DNA of 64,000 nucleotides from Pseudomonas fluorescens (GTDB lineage: Bacteria; Pseudomonadota; Gammaproteobacteria; Pseudomonadales; Pseudomonadaceae): positions 124,001-188,000 of the forward strand of contig NZ_JAGGOG010000013.1 in the NCBI RefSeq assembly GCF_018614655.1, in the 5' to 3' direction. The translations under genes were made by a program, and so were the position numbers. Of the stretch, positions 25,833-35,325 are shown in pieces (position 1 is the first letter of the stretch; each line of letters starts with the position of its first letter). Below the pieces are notes generated by a model. It saw nothing but the letters and a program-made list of their open reading frames with translations. It was not told the DNA's origin and did not search any database.

Positions 25833-28295
25833 TTTTGATCCGCGCTGATCATCAAAAAACACCTTGCCCCCCGCAATACGATCCGACGCCTTCGGCACAT
25901 TCACCCCTTGGGCGTCCTGCCCTTCGATATACCAATAGCAGTGGCTTACCGCCCGGGTAATACCCACATAGGCCAGGCGCAAGACTTCGTCCTTTTGCGC
26001 AGAGTCGTAAGCGTCGGCATCACCTTCCTTGCCCAGTCCCGCCATGCGGTACACCTGATTCTTGTAAGGCGAACTCGTCAGATGCTGGCAATCCCCGAGC
26101 AGGAACACGGCGTCCGCCTGCAGCCCTTTAGCACTGTGATAGGTCAATTGCTTGAGCCGACGTGCTGCAGGCGGCAAGCTCGAATCAAGATTAACAACGG
26201 ATTGAATATGCTCTTGAATCAATAGCTTATCGCTACTTTTTCGATAGAGCATCAAGATTGAATCGCCCTGTTGGTAATGCACCAACAGCTCCCGGCCCAA
26301 GGCCGCATCGTCACGGTCGCGCACTACCACAGGCACCAAGGCCTTCGCCGCCCCACTCGCCTTGGCCTTCTTGCCACTGATGGCCGGTGCGGCCCGCACG
26401 ATATGCTCAGCGGCATCAATCACATATTGATGGCTGCGGTAATTCTCCCCCAACATCACCCGGGTCGTAGCGGGTGACGCAAACTCCTTGTTGAACTCCA
26501 TGAAGTATTTGGGTGAACTGCCGCGCCAGCCATAGATCGACTGCCAGTCGTCCCCCACGCACAACAGCGAAGAACGTTGCGCCCCACGGCCCACATGCAT
26601 CGCCGGGCCACGGCTGCGAATCTCCCGCAGGCTGGCGCGCAGCCACGAGACGATCTGGGGTGACACATCCTGGAATTCATCGATCATCAGGTGCGACATC
26701 GGCCGCAATAGCCCGTCACTGAGCAACTTCAGGTTTTCCGGGGTATTTTCGCCAAACAGCGAGAACATCCGGTTGTAGGTCATGATCGGCGGCGATTGGT
26801 CCAGCAAGTGATCTTCCAGGGCCTTCCAGAAGATGCTCAAGGCTTCAAAGAAGAAACGGTCCGGGTCGTCCTTGGCAAAGCTCATTTGCCCCACGGCGGT
26901 GGGTACATCCAGGCCCAAGTTTTCGATAAAGCCGGCAGCCGTGACAAAGCTGTCCAGCAGTGGTGCCGACGCCAGCTCGCCCTTGACCTTGTAGTCGAAG
27001 CCCGGCCCAGCGGTTGCGTCCCCTGCCAGGCTGCTCAACAGACGCTTTGATGACTCATAACTTTCCAGCCATATCAAAGGCTTGCGACAGAAAGCTTGAA
27101 ACAGTGTGCGCTTAACCGCCCACTCCGCACGCACCGACAGTTTGGAACCTGGGCGACTGATCTGGGCGTTCTCACGCGGGTCGAAGCCCAATACCACCCA
27201 GGCATCCAACTCAGCGATATAGCCGTGGCAATGGAACTGCGCCCCGTTGATCTCCAGCGTCTGCCGATTCTGCTCGATGCCCTTGATCGGCCAGGCGCCG
27301 GCACGAAACCACAGGTCTTCGATCACATCGCAGAGCTCTTCATCGCGCTTGGCGGCCAGCTCGGTCACCGCTACGCGCTTCTGCACGTCAGGGTGGTCGC
27401 GCTCCAGCTCCTTGAGTTGCAGGGCATGGCGTGCCAAGGGCGCTATCAGCTCACGGAACCGCTCATGACGAGTGTGGAGCCCGTGATAACAGGCGTTCAG
27501 TTGCTGGCGCTGGGTATCGTTGATGCGCAGTTCGAAGGGGTTGCTGTCCGCCTCATCAAAACCGGCTTCAGTGCGGGCGTTGAGGTTTTCAAACGCCTGC
27601 AGCCGCTCAAAGCCTGGCAGGCTGCGCACCATCGGCAAGATACGCGAATGGAAGGTGCGCACTACCGCCTGCGCTTCTTTCATGCCAAGGGGTTGGCCCC
27701 ACAGATTGAGAATTTCCATGAGCTTGTTGATGAAGTCTTTGCGCGACTCCCGGGTGAACGTCACCACGGTCATCGAGCTCAGTTCAAAGCCCAGGTAATG
27801 GGTGAGCAACAAGATGCGCAGTACCAGGGAGGTAGACTTGCCCGCACCGGCGCCGGCAATCACCGAGGTGGACGGCGTATCGCTGAAAATCATCTTCCAC
27901 TGGGCAACGCTCGGTTGCGCATGGGCAGGCAGCAGGCGCGCCACATCGGCCTTGATGCGTTTTTTCAACTCGGCGGTGAGCGGCAGGCGCCAATCATCGA
28001 ACAGGTGGTCATCCACGCGCGGCGCACTGTGTTCATCGGGACGGAAGTCGCGAATCAGCAGGACTTGGCGGCCCTCCTCGATGCCGTCGAGCTTGCCTTC
28101 CTGATAGCCATACTCCACGCCTGCCGTGTGCCCGCTGCGAAAACCGTCGGCCTGGCCGTGCAGCCAGGAGAAACGATGCTGGGCGCGCAGGCGCGTCAGG
28201 CCGTGGCCGAATAATCGGGCGGCGAGCCGTTTCAACAGGGGCATTTCGGCCAGGGGCCGCAGTTCGGGCGGAAGATCGGGGGTGTGTTGCGGCAC
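25827..28295 (-). CDS. UvrD/Rep-like superfamily 1A DNA helicase
   Basis: An 822-residue ATP-dependent helicase. The Walker A motif AGAGAGKST (147-155) follows a Q-motif-like AQWKMIF, with motif Ia VVTFTRES. Motif II MIDEFQDVS and motif III LLCVGDDWQSIYGWRGS lie near the middle-to-C-terminal third, followed by QLTYHSAKGLQADAVFLLGD and VGITRAV (motifs V and VI). An N-terminal ~130-residue extension and the DEFQD form of motif II make it closer to the helicase IV (HelD)-type proteins than to UvrD itself. It is a single gene with no RecB/AddB partner nearby. The cellular role is not clear. Confidence 0.9.
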   Translation of the reverse strand: MPQHTPDLPPELRPLAEMPLLKRLAARLFGHGLTRLRAQHRFSWLHGQADGFRSGHTAGVEYGYQEGKLDGIEEGRQVLLIRDFRPDEHSAPRVDDHLFDDWRLPLTAELKKRIKADVARLLPAHAQPSVAQWKMIFSDTPSTSVIAGAGAGKSTSLVLRILLLTHYLGFELSSMTVVTFTRESRKDFINKLMEILNLWGQPLGMKEAQAVVRTFHSRILPMVRSLPGFERLQAFENLNARTEAGFDEADSNPFELRINDTQRQQLNACYHGLHTRHERFRELIAPLARHALQLKELERDHPDVQKRVAVTELAAKRDEELCDVIEDLWFRAGAWPIKGIEQNRQTLEINGAQFHCHGYIAELDAWVVLGFDPRENAQISRPGSKLSVRAEWAVKRTLFQAFCRKPLIWLESYESSKRLLSSLAGDATAGPGFDYKVKGELASAPLLDSFVTAAGFIENLGLDVPTAVGQMSFAKDDPDRFFFEALSIFWKALEDHLLDQSPPIMTYNRMFSLFGENTPENLKLLSDGLLRPMSHLMIDEFQDVSPQIVSWLRASLREIRSRGPAMHVGRGAQRSSLLCVGDDWQSIYGWRGSSPKYFMEFNKEFASPATTRVMLGENYRSHQYVIDAAEHIVRAAPAISGKKAKASGAAKALVPVVVRDRDDAALGRELLVHYQQGDSILMLYRKSSDKLLIQEHIQSVVNLDSSLPPAARRLKQLTYHSAKGLQADAVFLLGDCQHLTSSPYKNQVYRMAGLGKEGDADAYDSAQKDEVLRLAYVGITRAVSHCYWYIEGQDAQGVNVPKASDRIAGGKVFFDDQRGSKR

Positions 28296-28522
28296 GCGGA
28301 CTCCTGCGATAAGGCGGTAAAAGCAAAGGCCTATGGTCGCCGGAAACCTTCGCCAGTTCCAGCCAATTGCTTTGTGTTCATGCAGTTAGGCGATGAAGTG
28401 AAGATAGGGTCTAAGTAGTGGCATCTGGAAAACATCGAATTGACTGATGAAATTCAGGCAGTTTTTACGCTTTTTATCGATATTGGTCTATTGGATGATG
28501 AGACCATCAACAGGAGACGATC

Positions 28523-29218
28523 ATGCTTGAACTTCGACCTTTCAACTCCCTGGGCGGCGCTCACCACGGCTGGCTGGATGCCCATCACCACTTTTCATTC
28601 TCCGAGTATCACGACCCCGAGCGCATGCACTGGGGCAACCTTCGGGTATGGAACGACGACATCATTGCTCCGGGCACCGGCTTTCCAAAACACCCGCACC
28701 GGGACATGGAAATCATCACCTATATCCGTGAAGGTGCCATTACCCACGAAGACAGCCTCGGCAACAAGGGCCGTACTGAAGCGGGTGACGTGCAAGTAAT
28801 GAGCGCGGGGACCGGTATCGTTCACAGCGAATACAACCTTGAGGCCACGCCTACCAAGCTTTTTCAGATATGGATCATTCCCAATGAAGCCGGCTCCGCG
28901 CCGTCCTGGGGCGCCAAGCCGTTTCCAAAAGGCAATCGTGAGGGTTTTGTGACCTTGGCCAGTGGCAAGGCTGACGATAGCCAAAGCCTGCGGATTCGGG
29001 CGGATGCGCGGTTGGTCGCGGCCAACTTGAAAGCCGGGGAAAGCGCCGAGTATCGACTGGACAGCGGGCGCCGGGCGTATCTGGTGCCGGCTACGGGGGT
29101 CATTGAAGTCAATGGCTTGCGTGCGCAAGCTCGAGACGGTGTCGCCGTTGAGGATGAGCAGGTGTTGCGGGTGACGGCGATTGAGGACAGCGAGATTGTG
29201 TTGGTGGATCTGGCTTGA
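28523..29218 (+). CDS. Pirin-family protein
   Basis: A 231-residue bicupin. The metal-binding residues of bacterial pirins (YhhW type) are present: His57 and His59 in PKHPHRDME and His101 and Glu103 in VHSEYN. Family members can act as quercetin 2,3-dioxygenases or redox-linked regulators; the physiological role is open. AGGAGA lies five to eight bases before the ATG. It is a single gene with a 227-bp upstream region containing imperfect inverted repeats and no clear operator. Confidence 0.92.
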   Translation: MLELRPFNSLGGAHHGWLDAHHHFSFSEYHDPERMHWGNLRVWNDDIIAPGTGFPKHPHRDMEIITYIREGAITHEDSLGNKGRTEAGDVQVMSAGTGIVHSEYNLEATPTKLFQIWIIPNEAGSAPSWGAKPFPKGNREGFVTLASGKADDSQSLRIRADARLVAANLKAGESAEYRLDSGRRAYLVPATGVIEVNGLRAQARDGVAVEDEQVLRVTAIEDSEIVLVDLA

Positions 29219-29313
29219 GCCAATGTGGGCTGGGTTCGGCTTGTCTGCGATGGCGGTGTGGCAGTTGCTGGATGGGGTGAGTGGATTCACTCGTTGCGGT
29301 GGGCGTTGGGGGG

Positions 29314-29570
29314 CATATCCGTTGCTGCGGTCATGGCGGCTATTGGTTTCGCCCTTACGGCGACTCACTTTGCAAAAGCGGCAAAGTAAGCAAAACGCTC
29401 TTGCCCCACCACTCGGCACCTCGCTAGTGCTCGGTGTGCCTTCTCTCCGGCATTACTCCGTGGGCCGCCGCAATGGGCCATCCCTGGCCCAGTGCGGCTA
29501 AACCGGCGTCCTGCCGGTTTACCCACGGACCAATGCCTACGTTCAGCCAGCGTGGTTTAACGGGGCGCCC
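29314..29570. repeat. Left arm of a long imperfect inverted repeat
   Basis: Pairs with 29717-29987 over about 255-270 bp with scattered mismatches. Both arms share ccaccactcggcacctcgc, cggcattactccgtgggccg and accggcgtcctgccggttta in opposite orientation. No convincing coding frame is present. Together with the centre it fills the whole pirin-pgm intergenic region of about 780 bp. Similar long repeats have been described in P. fluorescens-group genomes. Confidence 0.85.
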
Positions 29571-29648
29571 AAGATCAAAAACAGAGCGAGGCGGCCTGGT
29601 AGCCGACCTATTCTTTGAAGCGTATGCGTTTCTTCCTCCCCACCCTCA

Positions 29649-29682
29649 CGTAGCAGCTGTCGAGCGCCAGCGAGGCTGCGTG
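29649..29682. repeat. Solo family-D REP inside the inverted-repeat centre
   Basis: cgtagcagctgtcgagcgcc and the following agcgaggctgcg match the REPIN arm at 20758-20898. The spacer (29571-29716) also has a short tandem tgatcttgatcttgatctg at about 29698-29716. Confidence 0.75.
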
Positions 29683-29716
29683 CTCTTGATCTGATTTTGA
29701 TCTTGATCTTGATCTG

Positions 29717-29987
29717 AGGTGCCCCGTTAAACCACGCTGGCCGAACGCAGGTATTACGCAGTGGGTAAACCGGCAGGACGCCGGTTTAGCCGCGTTGGGC
29801 CATGGATGGCCCGTCGCGGCGGCCCACGGAGTAATGCCGGAGTGAGGGCACACCGAGCCTAGGCGAGGTGCCGAGTGGTGGGGCAAGAGCGCTTTGGTTA
29901 CTTTCGACTGGGCCGGCATTCCGGCTTTTCGAAAGTGACCCGCCGTAAGGGCGGAACCATAAGCCGCCGTTACCGCAGCAACGGATA
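29717..29987. repeat. Right arm of the long imperfect inverted repeat
   Basis: Reverse complement of 29314-29570 with mismatches and small gaps (for example around 29903-29935). It ends about 13 bp before the pgm stop codon. Confidence 0.85.
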
Positions 29988-30000
29988 CCCCCCTACCCAA

Positions 30001-31647
30001 TCAGTTGGACGAAATAGCCCCATCCACCAACACCTGCGCCTCTTCCACCAACCGCTTAAGGTGATCCTCACTAACAAAGCTCTCGGCATAGATCTTGTAG
30101 ATATCCTCAGTCCCCGATGGACGCGCAGCAAACCAGCCGTTTTCGGTCATGACCTTCAACCCGCCAATCGCCTGATCGTTGCCCGGCGCATGGCTGAGGA
30201 TCTGCTGAATGCTCTCCCCGGCCAATTGCTTGGACGTCACCTGCTCCGGCGACAGCTTGCCCAGCAAGGCTTTCTGCGCCGGCGTAGCCTTGGCATCAAC
30301 CCGGATGGCAAACGGCTCACCCAACTCGTCCGTCAGGCCTCGGTAGATCTGGCTCGGGTCCTGGCCTTTACGGGAAGTCATCTCAGCGGCCAGCAAAGCC
30401 GGAATCAAGCCGTCCTTGTCAGTACTCCAGACGCTGCCATCCTTACGCAGGAACGAGGCGCCCGCACTTTCTTCGCCACCAAAACCCAGGGAACCATCGA
30501 ACAAGCCGTCGGCGAACCATTTGAAACCCACCGGCACCTCATACAGACGACGGCCCATACGTTTGGTAACCCGATCAATCAAGCCGCTGCTGACCACGGT
30601 CTTGCCCACGGCCGCATCGGCGCGCCAGTCGGGACGGTTCTGGAACAGGTAGTCGATGGATACTGCCAGGTAGTTGTTCGGAGCAAGCAAGCCACCAGAC
30701 GGCGTGACGATGCCATGGCGGTCGTGGTCCGGATCGCAGGCGAACGCCACGTCGAAACGTTCCTTGAGGCCGATCAAGCCTTGCATGGCGTAGCTGGAGG
30801 ACGGGTCCATGCGGATCTGACCGTCCCAATCCACGCTCATGAAGCGGAAAGTGGCGTCGACTTCGGTGTTCACCACGTCCAGGTCAAGACGGTAGTGCTC
30901 GGCAATCGCTGACCAGTAGCGCACGCCGGCGCCGCCCAGCGGATCGACGCCCAGGCGCAGGCCAGCGCTGCGGATCGCGTCCATGTCGATAACGTTGATC
31001 AGGTCCGCCACATAACTGTTGAGGTAATCGTGACGGTGAGTGGTGTCAGCCTTCAGTGCTTGCGCGTGGGTGATGCGCTTGACCCCGGCCAGCTTGTTGG
31101 CCAGTAACTCGTTGGCCTTGGCTTCGATCCACTTGGTGATGTGGGTATCGGCCGGGCCACCGTTGGGCGGATTGTACTTGTAGCCACCGCTTTGCGGCGG
31201 GTTGTGGGACGGCGTGATGACGATGCCGTCCGCCAGGCCGCTGGTACGACCACGGTTGTAGCAAATGATGGCATGGGAAATCGCAGGCGTCGGGGTGTAT
31301 TCGTCACCTTCGGCGAGCATCACATGCACCCCATTGGCGGCCAATACTTCCAGGGCACTGGCGCCGGCCGGGGTCGACAAGGCGTGAGTGTCCAGGCCAA
31401 CAAACAATGGGCCGTTGATGCCTTGGGCTTCGCGGTACAGGCAGATAGCCTGGCTGATGGCAAGCACATGCCATTCGTTGAAGCTCAGGTCGAAGGAACT
31501 GCCACGGTGCCCGGAGGTACCAAAGGCCACGCGTTGAGTGGAGATCGCTGCATCAGGCTGGCCGGTGTAATAGGCCGTTACCAGTCGCGGGATGTCCACC
31601 AGCAACTGAGCTGGTGCCGGTTTGCCCGCAAAAGGACTGAGAGTCAT
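30001..31647 (-). CDS. pgm: Phosphoglucomutase (alpha-D-glucose phosphate-specific)
   Basis: A 548-residue cytosolic enzyme interconverting glucose 1-phosphate and glucose 6-phosphate for polysaccharide and trehalose/glycogen metabolism. The phosphoserine loop TPSHNPP is at about 145-151 (Ser147). The metal loop DPDHDRHG, the sugar-binding loop GGEESAGAS and the C-terminal phosphate loop [12 protein letters not shown] are all present. The length matches the PgmA type (about 548 residues). AGAGG precedes the ATG at 31647. It has its own upstream gap of about 110 bp from the MocR gene. Confidence 0.96.
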   Translation of the reverse strand: MTLSPFAGKPAPAQLLVDIPRLVTAYYTGQPDAAISTQRVAFGTSGHRGSSFDLSFNEWHVLAISQAICLYREAQGINGPLFVGLDTHALSTPAGASALEVLAANGVHVMLAEGDEYTPTPAISHAIICYNRGRTSGLADGIVITPSHNPPQSGGYKYNPPNGGPADTHITKWIEAKANELLANKLAGVKRITHAQALKADTTHRHDYLNSYVADLINVIDMDAIRSAGLRLGVDPLGGAGVRYWSAIAEHYRLDLDVVNTEVDATFRFMSVDWDGQIRMDPSSSYAMQGLIGLKERFDVAFACDPDHDRHGIVTPSGGLLAPNNYLAVSIDYLFQNRPDWRADAAVGKTVVSSGLIDRVTKRMGRRLYEVPVGFKWFADGLFDGSLGFGGEESAGASFLRKDGSVWSTDKDGLIPALLAAEMTSRKGQDPSQIYRGLTDELGEPFAIRVDAKATPAQKALLGKLSPEQVTSKQLAGESIQQILSHAPGNDQAIGGLKVMTENGWFAARPSGTEDIYKIYAESFVSEDHLKRLVEEAQVLVDGAISSN

Positions 31648-31761
31648 GCATAAACCTCTGATAGAGAAGAATTCGGGAAAAGTGCAGTTTACTGGGAGTT
31701 TGACTACTGCGCGACGATATCGATCCTACAACAACTGGTAACTTCTGACATTTCCTCACAG

Positions 31762-33165
31762 TCACCCAACTTGCGCCTGTTTTAACGCCTGAGCCAGCTC
31801 AATCAGGGCAAGGTCCAGACTGTGCTGCCCGTCAAAGCTGTGGCTCAACCGCAGGTGTTGTTGATGCAAGCCGTTGACGCTGAACAGTTCGCCCGGCGCA
31901 ATCACTACCTGTCGGCCAAGCATGTGCTGGAACACTTGGCGCATGTCCACGGTTTGTCGCGAAGATAACCAGAAAGTCGCACCGGCCACCGGCATCCGGT
32001 AGCTGACCCAATCAGCCAGGTGCTCATCCAGGCGCTGGCTCATGAAGGTCGCCTGCTCTTTCAATAAGCGCCGCAGCGCCTGCAGGTGTTGGTCAATTCG
32101 CCCGGTTTGATAGAGCCGGGCAAGCGCCCGCTGGCGGATTGAAGAGAGGCGAAATGCCCGCAGCAGAAACTGGCGCTGCAACTCTGCACTCAAGTAGCGA
32201 GATAACAGATAGCCATAGGGCGCTTCCGGGCCGAGCACTTTCTCGAACGTGGAAAACACCATTAACCGTTCGGGGTTGACCAGATCCCGTAACGCCGTCA
32301 CCGGTTGTTCAACGCCCAGATCACCCTCGATATCGTTTTCCAGCAGCCAGCAACCGTACTGATCCAGCAGGCGCACCACCTGCAAGCGTTCACCGTTGGA
32401 CATGACCGAGCCGGCCGGCTGGCTGACTCTGGATGAGAGCAACGTCAGGTGCACCGACTCGTTGCGTAGCAGCTGTTCAAAGGCCGCCAGGTCCAGGCTG
32501 CCATGAAGGTAGGGCAACTCAATGATGCCCACGCCAGACTCTTGCAACAGCCGCAGGATCGACCAATCGCAGGGCGACTCCACCACAATGGTCGCGCCCT
32601 TGAGGCCCAGTACTTCAATCAGAATCTCCAGAACACCCCGCAGGTCGGCGCCAATATAGACGTCATCTGCCTGCCAGCAACGGGTCGGTGACGAGGTGTA
32701 GCGCGCCGCCAACGCTGCCCGCAGTTCCCAGACCCCGCATGGCTGTGACCAGGGCTGCAAATGGCGCGGGTACTGGCGCACCAGTTCACGCTCCAACAGC
32801 AGCAATGGACCGTCCAGGGACAACTGCAGTGCCGGCTCGTCTGCGCTCAGCACCAGCATGCCCGGACGACGGGTGCCGGCATACAGTCGCTCCAGCAGGT
32901 CACCCCCCGTACACCCGGCTGGCTGAGTGGGCACCGGCCAGGCGTAGTGGCCAGACTTGGTCACCGAGTAGATCCTGCCCTCCTTCTCCAACAAGGAATA
33001 GGCGTACTGCACCGTCGAGATCGAGACATTCAGGCGGCCCGACAATTGCCGCAAGGAAGGCAACTTGACCCGGGCGTCGGTGCCGACCTCGTTGATCAGG
33101 TTGATCAGATAGCGATAGACCGCCTGGTAGGCGAAGTCCGTTTGCCGATCGCCCTTGAGGATCAT
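31762..33165 (-). CDS. MocR-type (GntR HTH plus aminotransferase-like) regulator
   Basis: A 467-residue regulator: N-terminal winged helix of GntR type (LPSLRQLSGRLNVSISTVQYAYSLLEKEGRIYSVTKSGHY, about 34-73) joined to a fold-type I aminotransferase-like domain. A Lys in STFEKVLGPEAPYGY corresponds to the PLP lysine of MocR proteins. Other PLP-contact positions are poorly kept (ENDIEGDL where an aspartate is expected). This suggests a PLP or altered-ligand sensor. ATG at 33165 has AAGGGGG five bases upstream. It lies 36 bp behind the unknown gene at 33202-34623, in the same orientation, so the two probably form an operon. Confidence 0.85.
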   Translation of the reverse strand: MILKGDRQTDFAYQAVYRYLINLINEVGTDARVKLPSLRQLSGRLNVSISTVQYAYSLLEKEGRIYSVTKSGHYAWPVPTQPAGCTGGDLLERLYAGTRRPGMLVLSADEPALQLSLDGPLLLLERELVRQYPRHLQPWSQPCGVWELRAALAARYTSSPTRCWQADDVYIGADLRGVLEILIEVLGLKGATIVVESPCDWSILRLLQESGVGIIELPYLHGSLDLAAFEQLLRNESVHLTLLSSRVSQPAGSVMSNGERLQVVRLLDQYGCWLLENDIEGDLGVEQPVTALRDLVNPERLMVFSTFEKVLGPEAPYGYLLSRYLSAELQRQFLLRAFRLSSIRQRALARLYQTGRIDQHLQALRRLLKEQATFMSQRLDEHLADWVSYRMPVAGATFWLSSRQTVDMRQVFQHMLGRQVVIAPGELFSVNGLHQQHLRLSHSFDGQHSLDLALIELAQALKQAQVG

Positions 33166-33201
33166 CTCCGCCCCCTTGCACAGACCTGCAATGCCAACCG
33201 C

Positions 33202-34623
33202 TTAACGCCCTGACAGCCGATGGTCCTGCGCCTTGCCACTCGCCGGGACAGGTGCTTCACGCCGTCCTTCGGCGACGGCGCCAGGTCGCTTGCGATACAG
33301 ATGGAGCACCAACGGCATCGGCAAGCCGCTGATATGGGTGATCCAGTTTTGGAGCATATCGGCCACAGGCTTGCCCTGAAGCGCCTTGTGTAATTCAGGG
33401 AGCGCCACCAGCATGCCTGGGTGACATTGACGCAAAAAGCTTTCGAGCCGTTCGCCATGGTGGATAAAGGGCGAAAACAACAAACAAATCAGTTGGCTTT
33501 CGTCCAGGCCAAAGAATTCCTGCGCATAAGTTGCCGACAGGATGCGTCCGTCCTGGGTACCCGCCTGGGCGATCATGTTGCCGGGGATACTTTTATGCGA
33601 TATGAACAGTCCCGCTTCCTGCACGAAACCATCGACGCCAGATGCGTAATCAAGCTCGCGCAAACACTGGGCCTGTAGACCGCGCATGTGCGCCATCAAC
33701 AAGGGGTTCGCACAGGCCGGATTGCTGAAGTGAAAGCCAAACGTGTCCACCTGGTAACTCAGGAACTCGGCCAGCAAGGGGGTGAATTCTTTATTCAAAT
33801 CGCTGATCAGGTCGGCGAGGCCAATGTAGGACAAATGGCGATGACTGTCCTTGCTCGGCGAGTCAGGCTTTACGTGATGCTCGCCATAAACGTCCTGGTA
33901 ATAGCCAGTGCTCCATTCATCCATGCAGGCAAACAAGGTATTGAGCGCGACTGGCCAGCGCTCAGGCACGGACAATCCCGCGGCCTGTGCGGTTTTTTTC
34001 AGCCACGCCAGGTATTGCCGTTGCTTGCGTGATGAGTCACCGCTGACCAAGGCGTGCACGCCGCCGCCCCACGAGGTGACACGCTGATAGAAATCACCCA
34101 GGGCCAGGTAGCTGTCATTGCACAATGTCGCGCGAATATCCCCTGACGTCAGGTGGCCGATCATCAACATATTGCGCCGGCTAGCTTCCTGCCCCGCACT
34201 GGAAGCCGGGCGCAAGGGATTGAACGCCAACACTTCCTGGTTCTCCACCATCAGCAGCTCTACGCGCGGATCATCATGGAAAAACAGTGCGCTGTAGCCA
34301 CGTTGAATGGTATCCAGCGCGGCCTGTGTCATGCCGGCGTGTCTCAGTGTCGCGACACGCAGTTGGAAGGTCCTGGGGGATCGCCCGGCGATGGTCAGTT
34401 GCGCAGCGCGCAAAAACGCCAAGCTATAGCTGCTGCTCTTGCCCGCGCCATGAGCCACGAGCACTTTATAGTCGCCAATCTGTTCAATCCCGCCGGCCGC
34501 CACGATTAATCGTTGAATCAGTAACTGAAGTGCCGTGCGTTCAGTTCGGGAGAAGTGCCCTAAGAGGCGCTGCAATACTTGTTGATAAACATAGTTCATG
34601 GCCTGCTCATGAATAGCGCTCAT
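33202..34623 (-). CDS. Protein of unknown function, partner of the MocR regulator
   Basis: A 473-residue protein that I do not recognise. No signal peptide or membrane segment is evident. It has a P-loop-like VLVAHGAGKSSS near residue 55, but the first glycine of GxxxxGKS is absent, so nucleotide binding is doubtful. Histidine clusters occur (HHVKP, SHRHLSYIGL, FIHHGERLESF). The C terminus is basic and low in complexity (about 440-473). AGG lies nine bases before the ATG. Its upstream region (34624-35325) is AT-rich. The same-strand MocR gene 36 bp downstream suggests the two act together. Confidence 0.7.
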   Translation of the reverse strand: MSAIHEQAMNYVYQQVLQRLLGHFSRTERTALQLLIQRLIVAAGGIEQIGDYKVLVAHGAGKSSSYSLAFLRAAQLTIAGRSPRTFQLRVATLRHAGMTQAALDTIQRGYSALFFHDDPRVELLMVENQEVLAFNPLRPASSAGQEASRRNMLMIGHLTSGDIRATLCNDSYLALGDFYQRVTSWGGGVHALVSGDSSRKQRQYLAWLKKTAQAAGLSVPERWPVALNTLFACMDEWSTGYYQDVYGEHHVKPDSPSKDSHRHLSYIGLADLISDLNKEFTPLLAEFLSYQVDTFGFHFSNPACANPLLMAHMRGLQAQCLRELDYASGVDGFVQEAGLFISHKSIPGNMIAQAGTQDGRILSATYAQEFFGLDESQLICLLFSPFIHHGERLESFLRQCHPGMLVALPELHKALQGKPVADMLQNWITHISGLPMPLVLHLYRKRPGAVAEGRREAPVPASGKAQDHRLSGR

Positions 34624-35325
34624 AGTTTACTACCTGAGTTTAAGTATCAGTTTCGAGCACCCGTTAACGGAGCTTCTCGACTGTTGTTTCCATAAGAATA
34701 ACGTCCATTGCGAGACGTATTGGTTGCCAAAGATTAGCACCGCAGAACCGGACAAAAAGTGGAGGGTGCTGGGTGACAAGCCCTCTGGCGCACAAGAAAA
34801 GCGATAGACAAACGCAACAGCAGCGCTTCACTGGGAGCCCTAAGAATATTCCGACAGCCTCCTACTCTGGTTTAACTCACAAACTAAAGAAGTGTCTGAC
34901 ACATCTAGCCAAAACAAGTTAATTGATAGTTGTCGTTTCGATTTAAATACCCGTGACGCACATCCGCACCCTTGGCTCTGCGGATAATTAATTTTGACAC
35001 GCCCAGGTTGCAACTTGAGACGGCGGTTCATTACTCAGTCCTTGAGATGAAAACAACTCGGCAATTATCAGCGCCTGAATAATGATTAACAGATACAGAA
35101 TTGGCGTATAAACCAGTTCAGATGAAGGAAAGGAAAAACAGCAGATACCCACAAACAACGACGCCGCACTGGGATTCAGGGCGGCGTCAGGGTCGGGCAT
35201 ATCATTTACGGGGGGGACGCGCGGGGTCAGTTGCTCAGCACCCAGGCGGATTCAAGCCTTTCAAATGGCACATTTGCCCCATTCACAGCACTGGGGCAAT
35301 AGCCGTTTACGAATTTTCCCACAGG
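34624..35325. other. AT-rich region of 0.7 kb without a clear gene
   Basis: Between the unknown gene and mexS. Small minus-strand frames (34840-35031 and 34988-35200, the latter with a hydrophobic stretch) lack ribosome sites and family resemblance and were not called. A gacgccgc/gcggcgtc hairpin is near 35159-35187, and a ttgcccca/tggggcaa hairpin lies at 35274-35299, 27 bp beyond the mexS stop. Either could end mexS transcription. The base composition suggests acquired or decayed DNA. Confidence 0.5.

Noticed and set aside
29698..29716. TGATCT tandem as a possible CRISPR or microsatellite
   Set aside because: Only about three units without spacers. It lies in the spacer of the inverted repeat.
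33202..34623. P-loop (Walker A) call from VAHGAGKSSS
   Set aside because: The first glycine of GxxxxGK[ST] is missing and no Walker B is apparent.
34988..35200. Small minus-strand frame with hydrophobic stretch in the AT-rich gap
   Set aside because: No ribosome site, no family resemblance, and AT-rich DNA makes such frames common. Not enough to call a gene.
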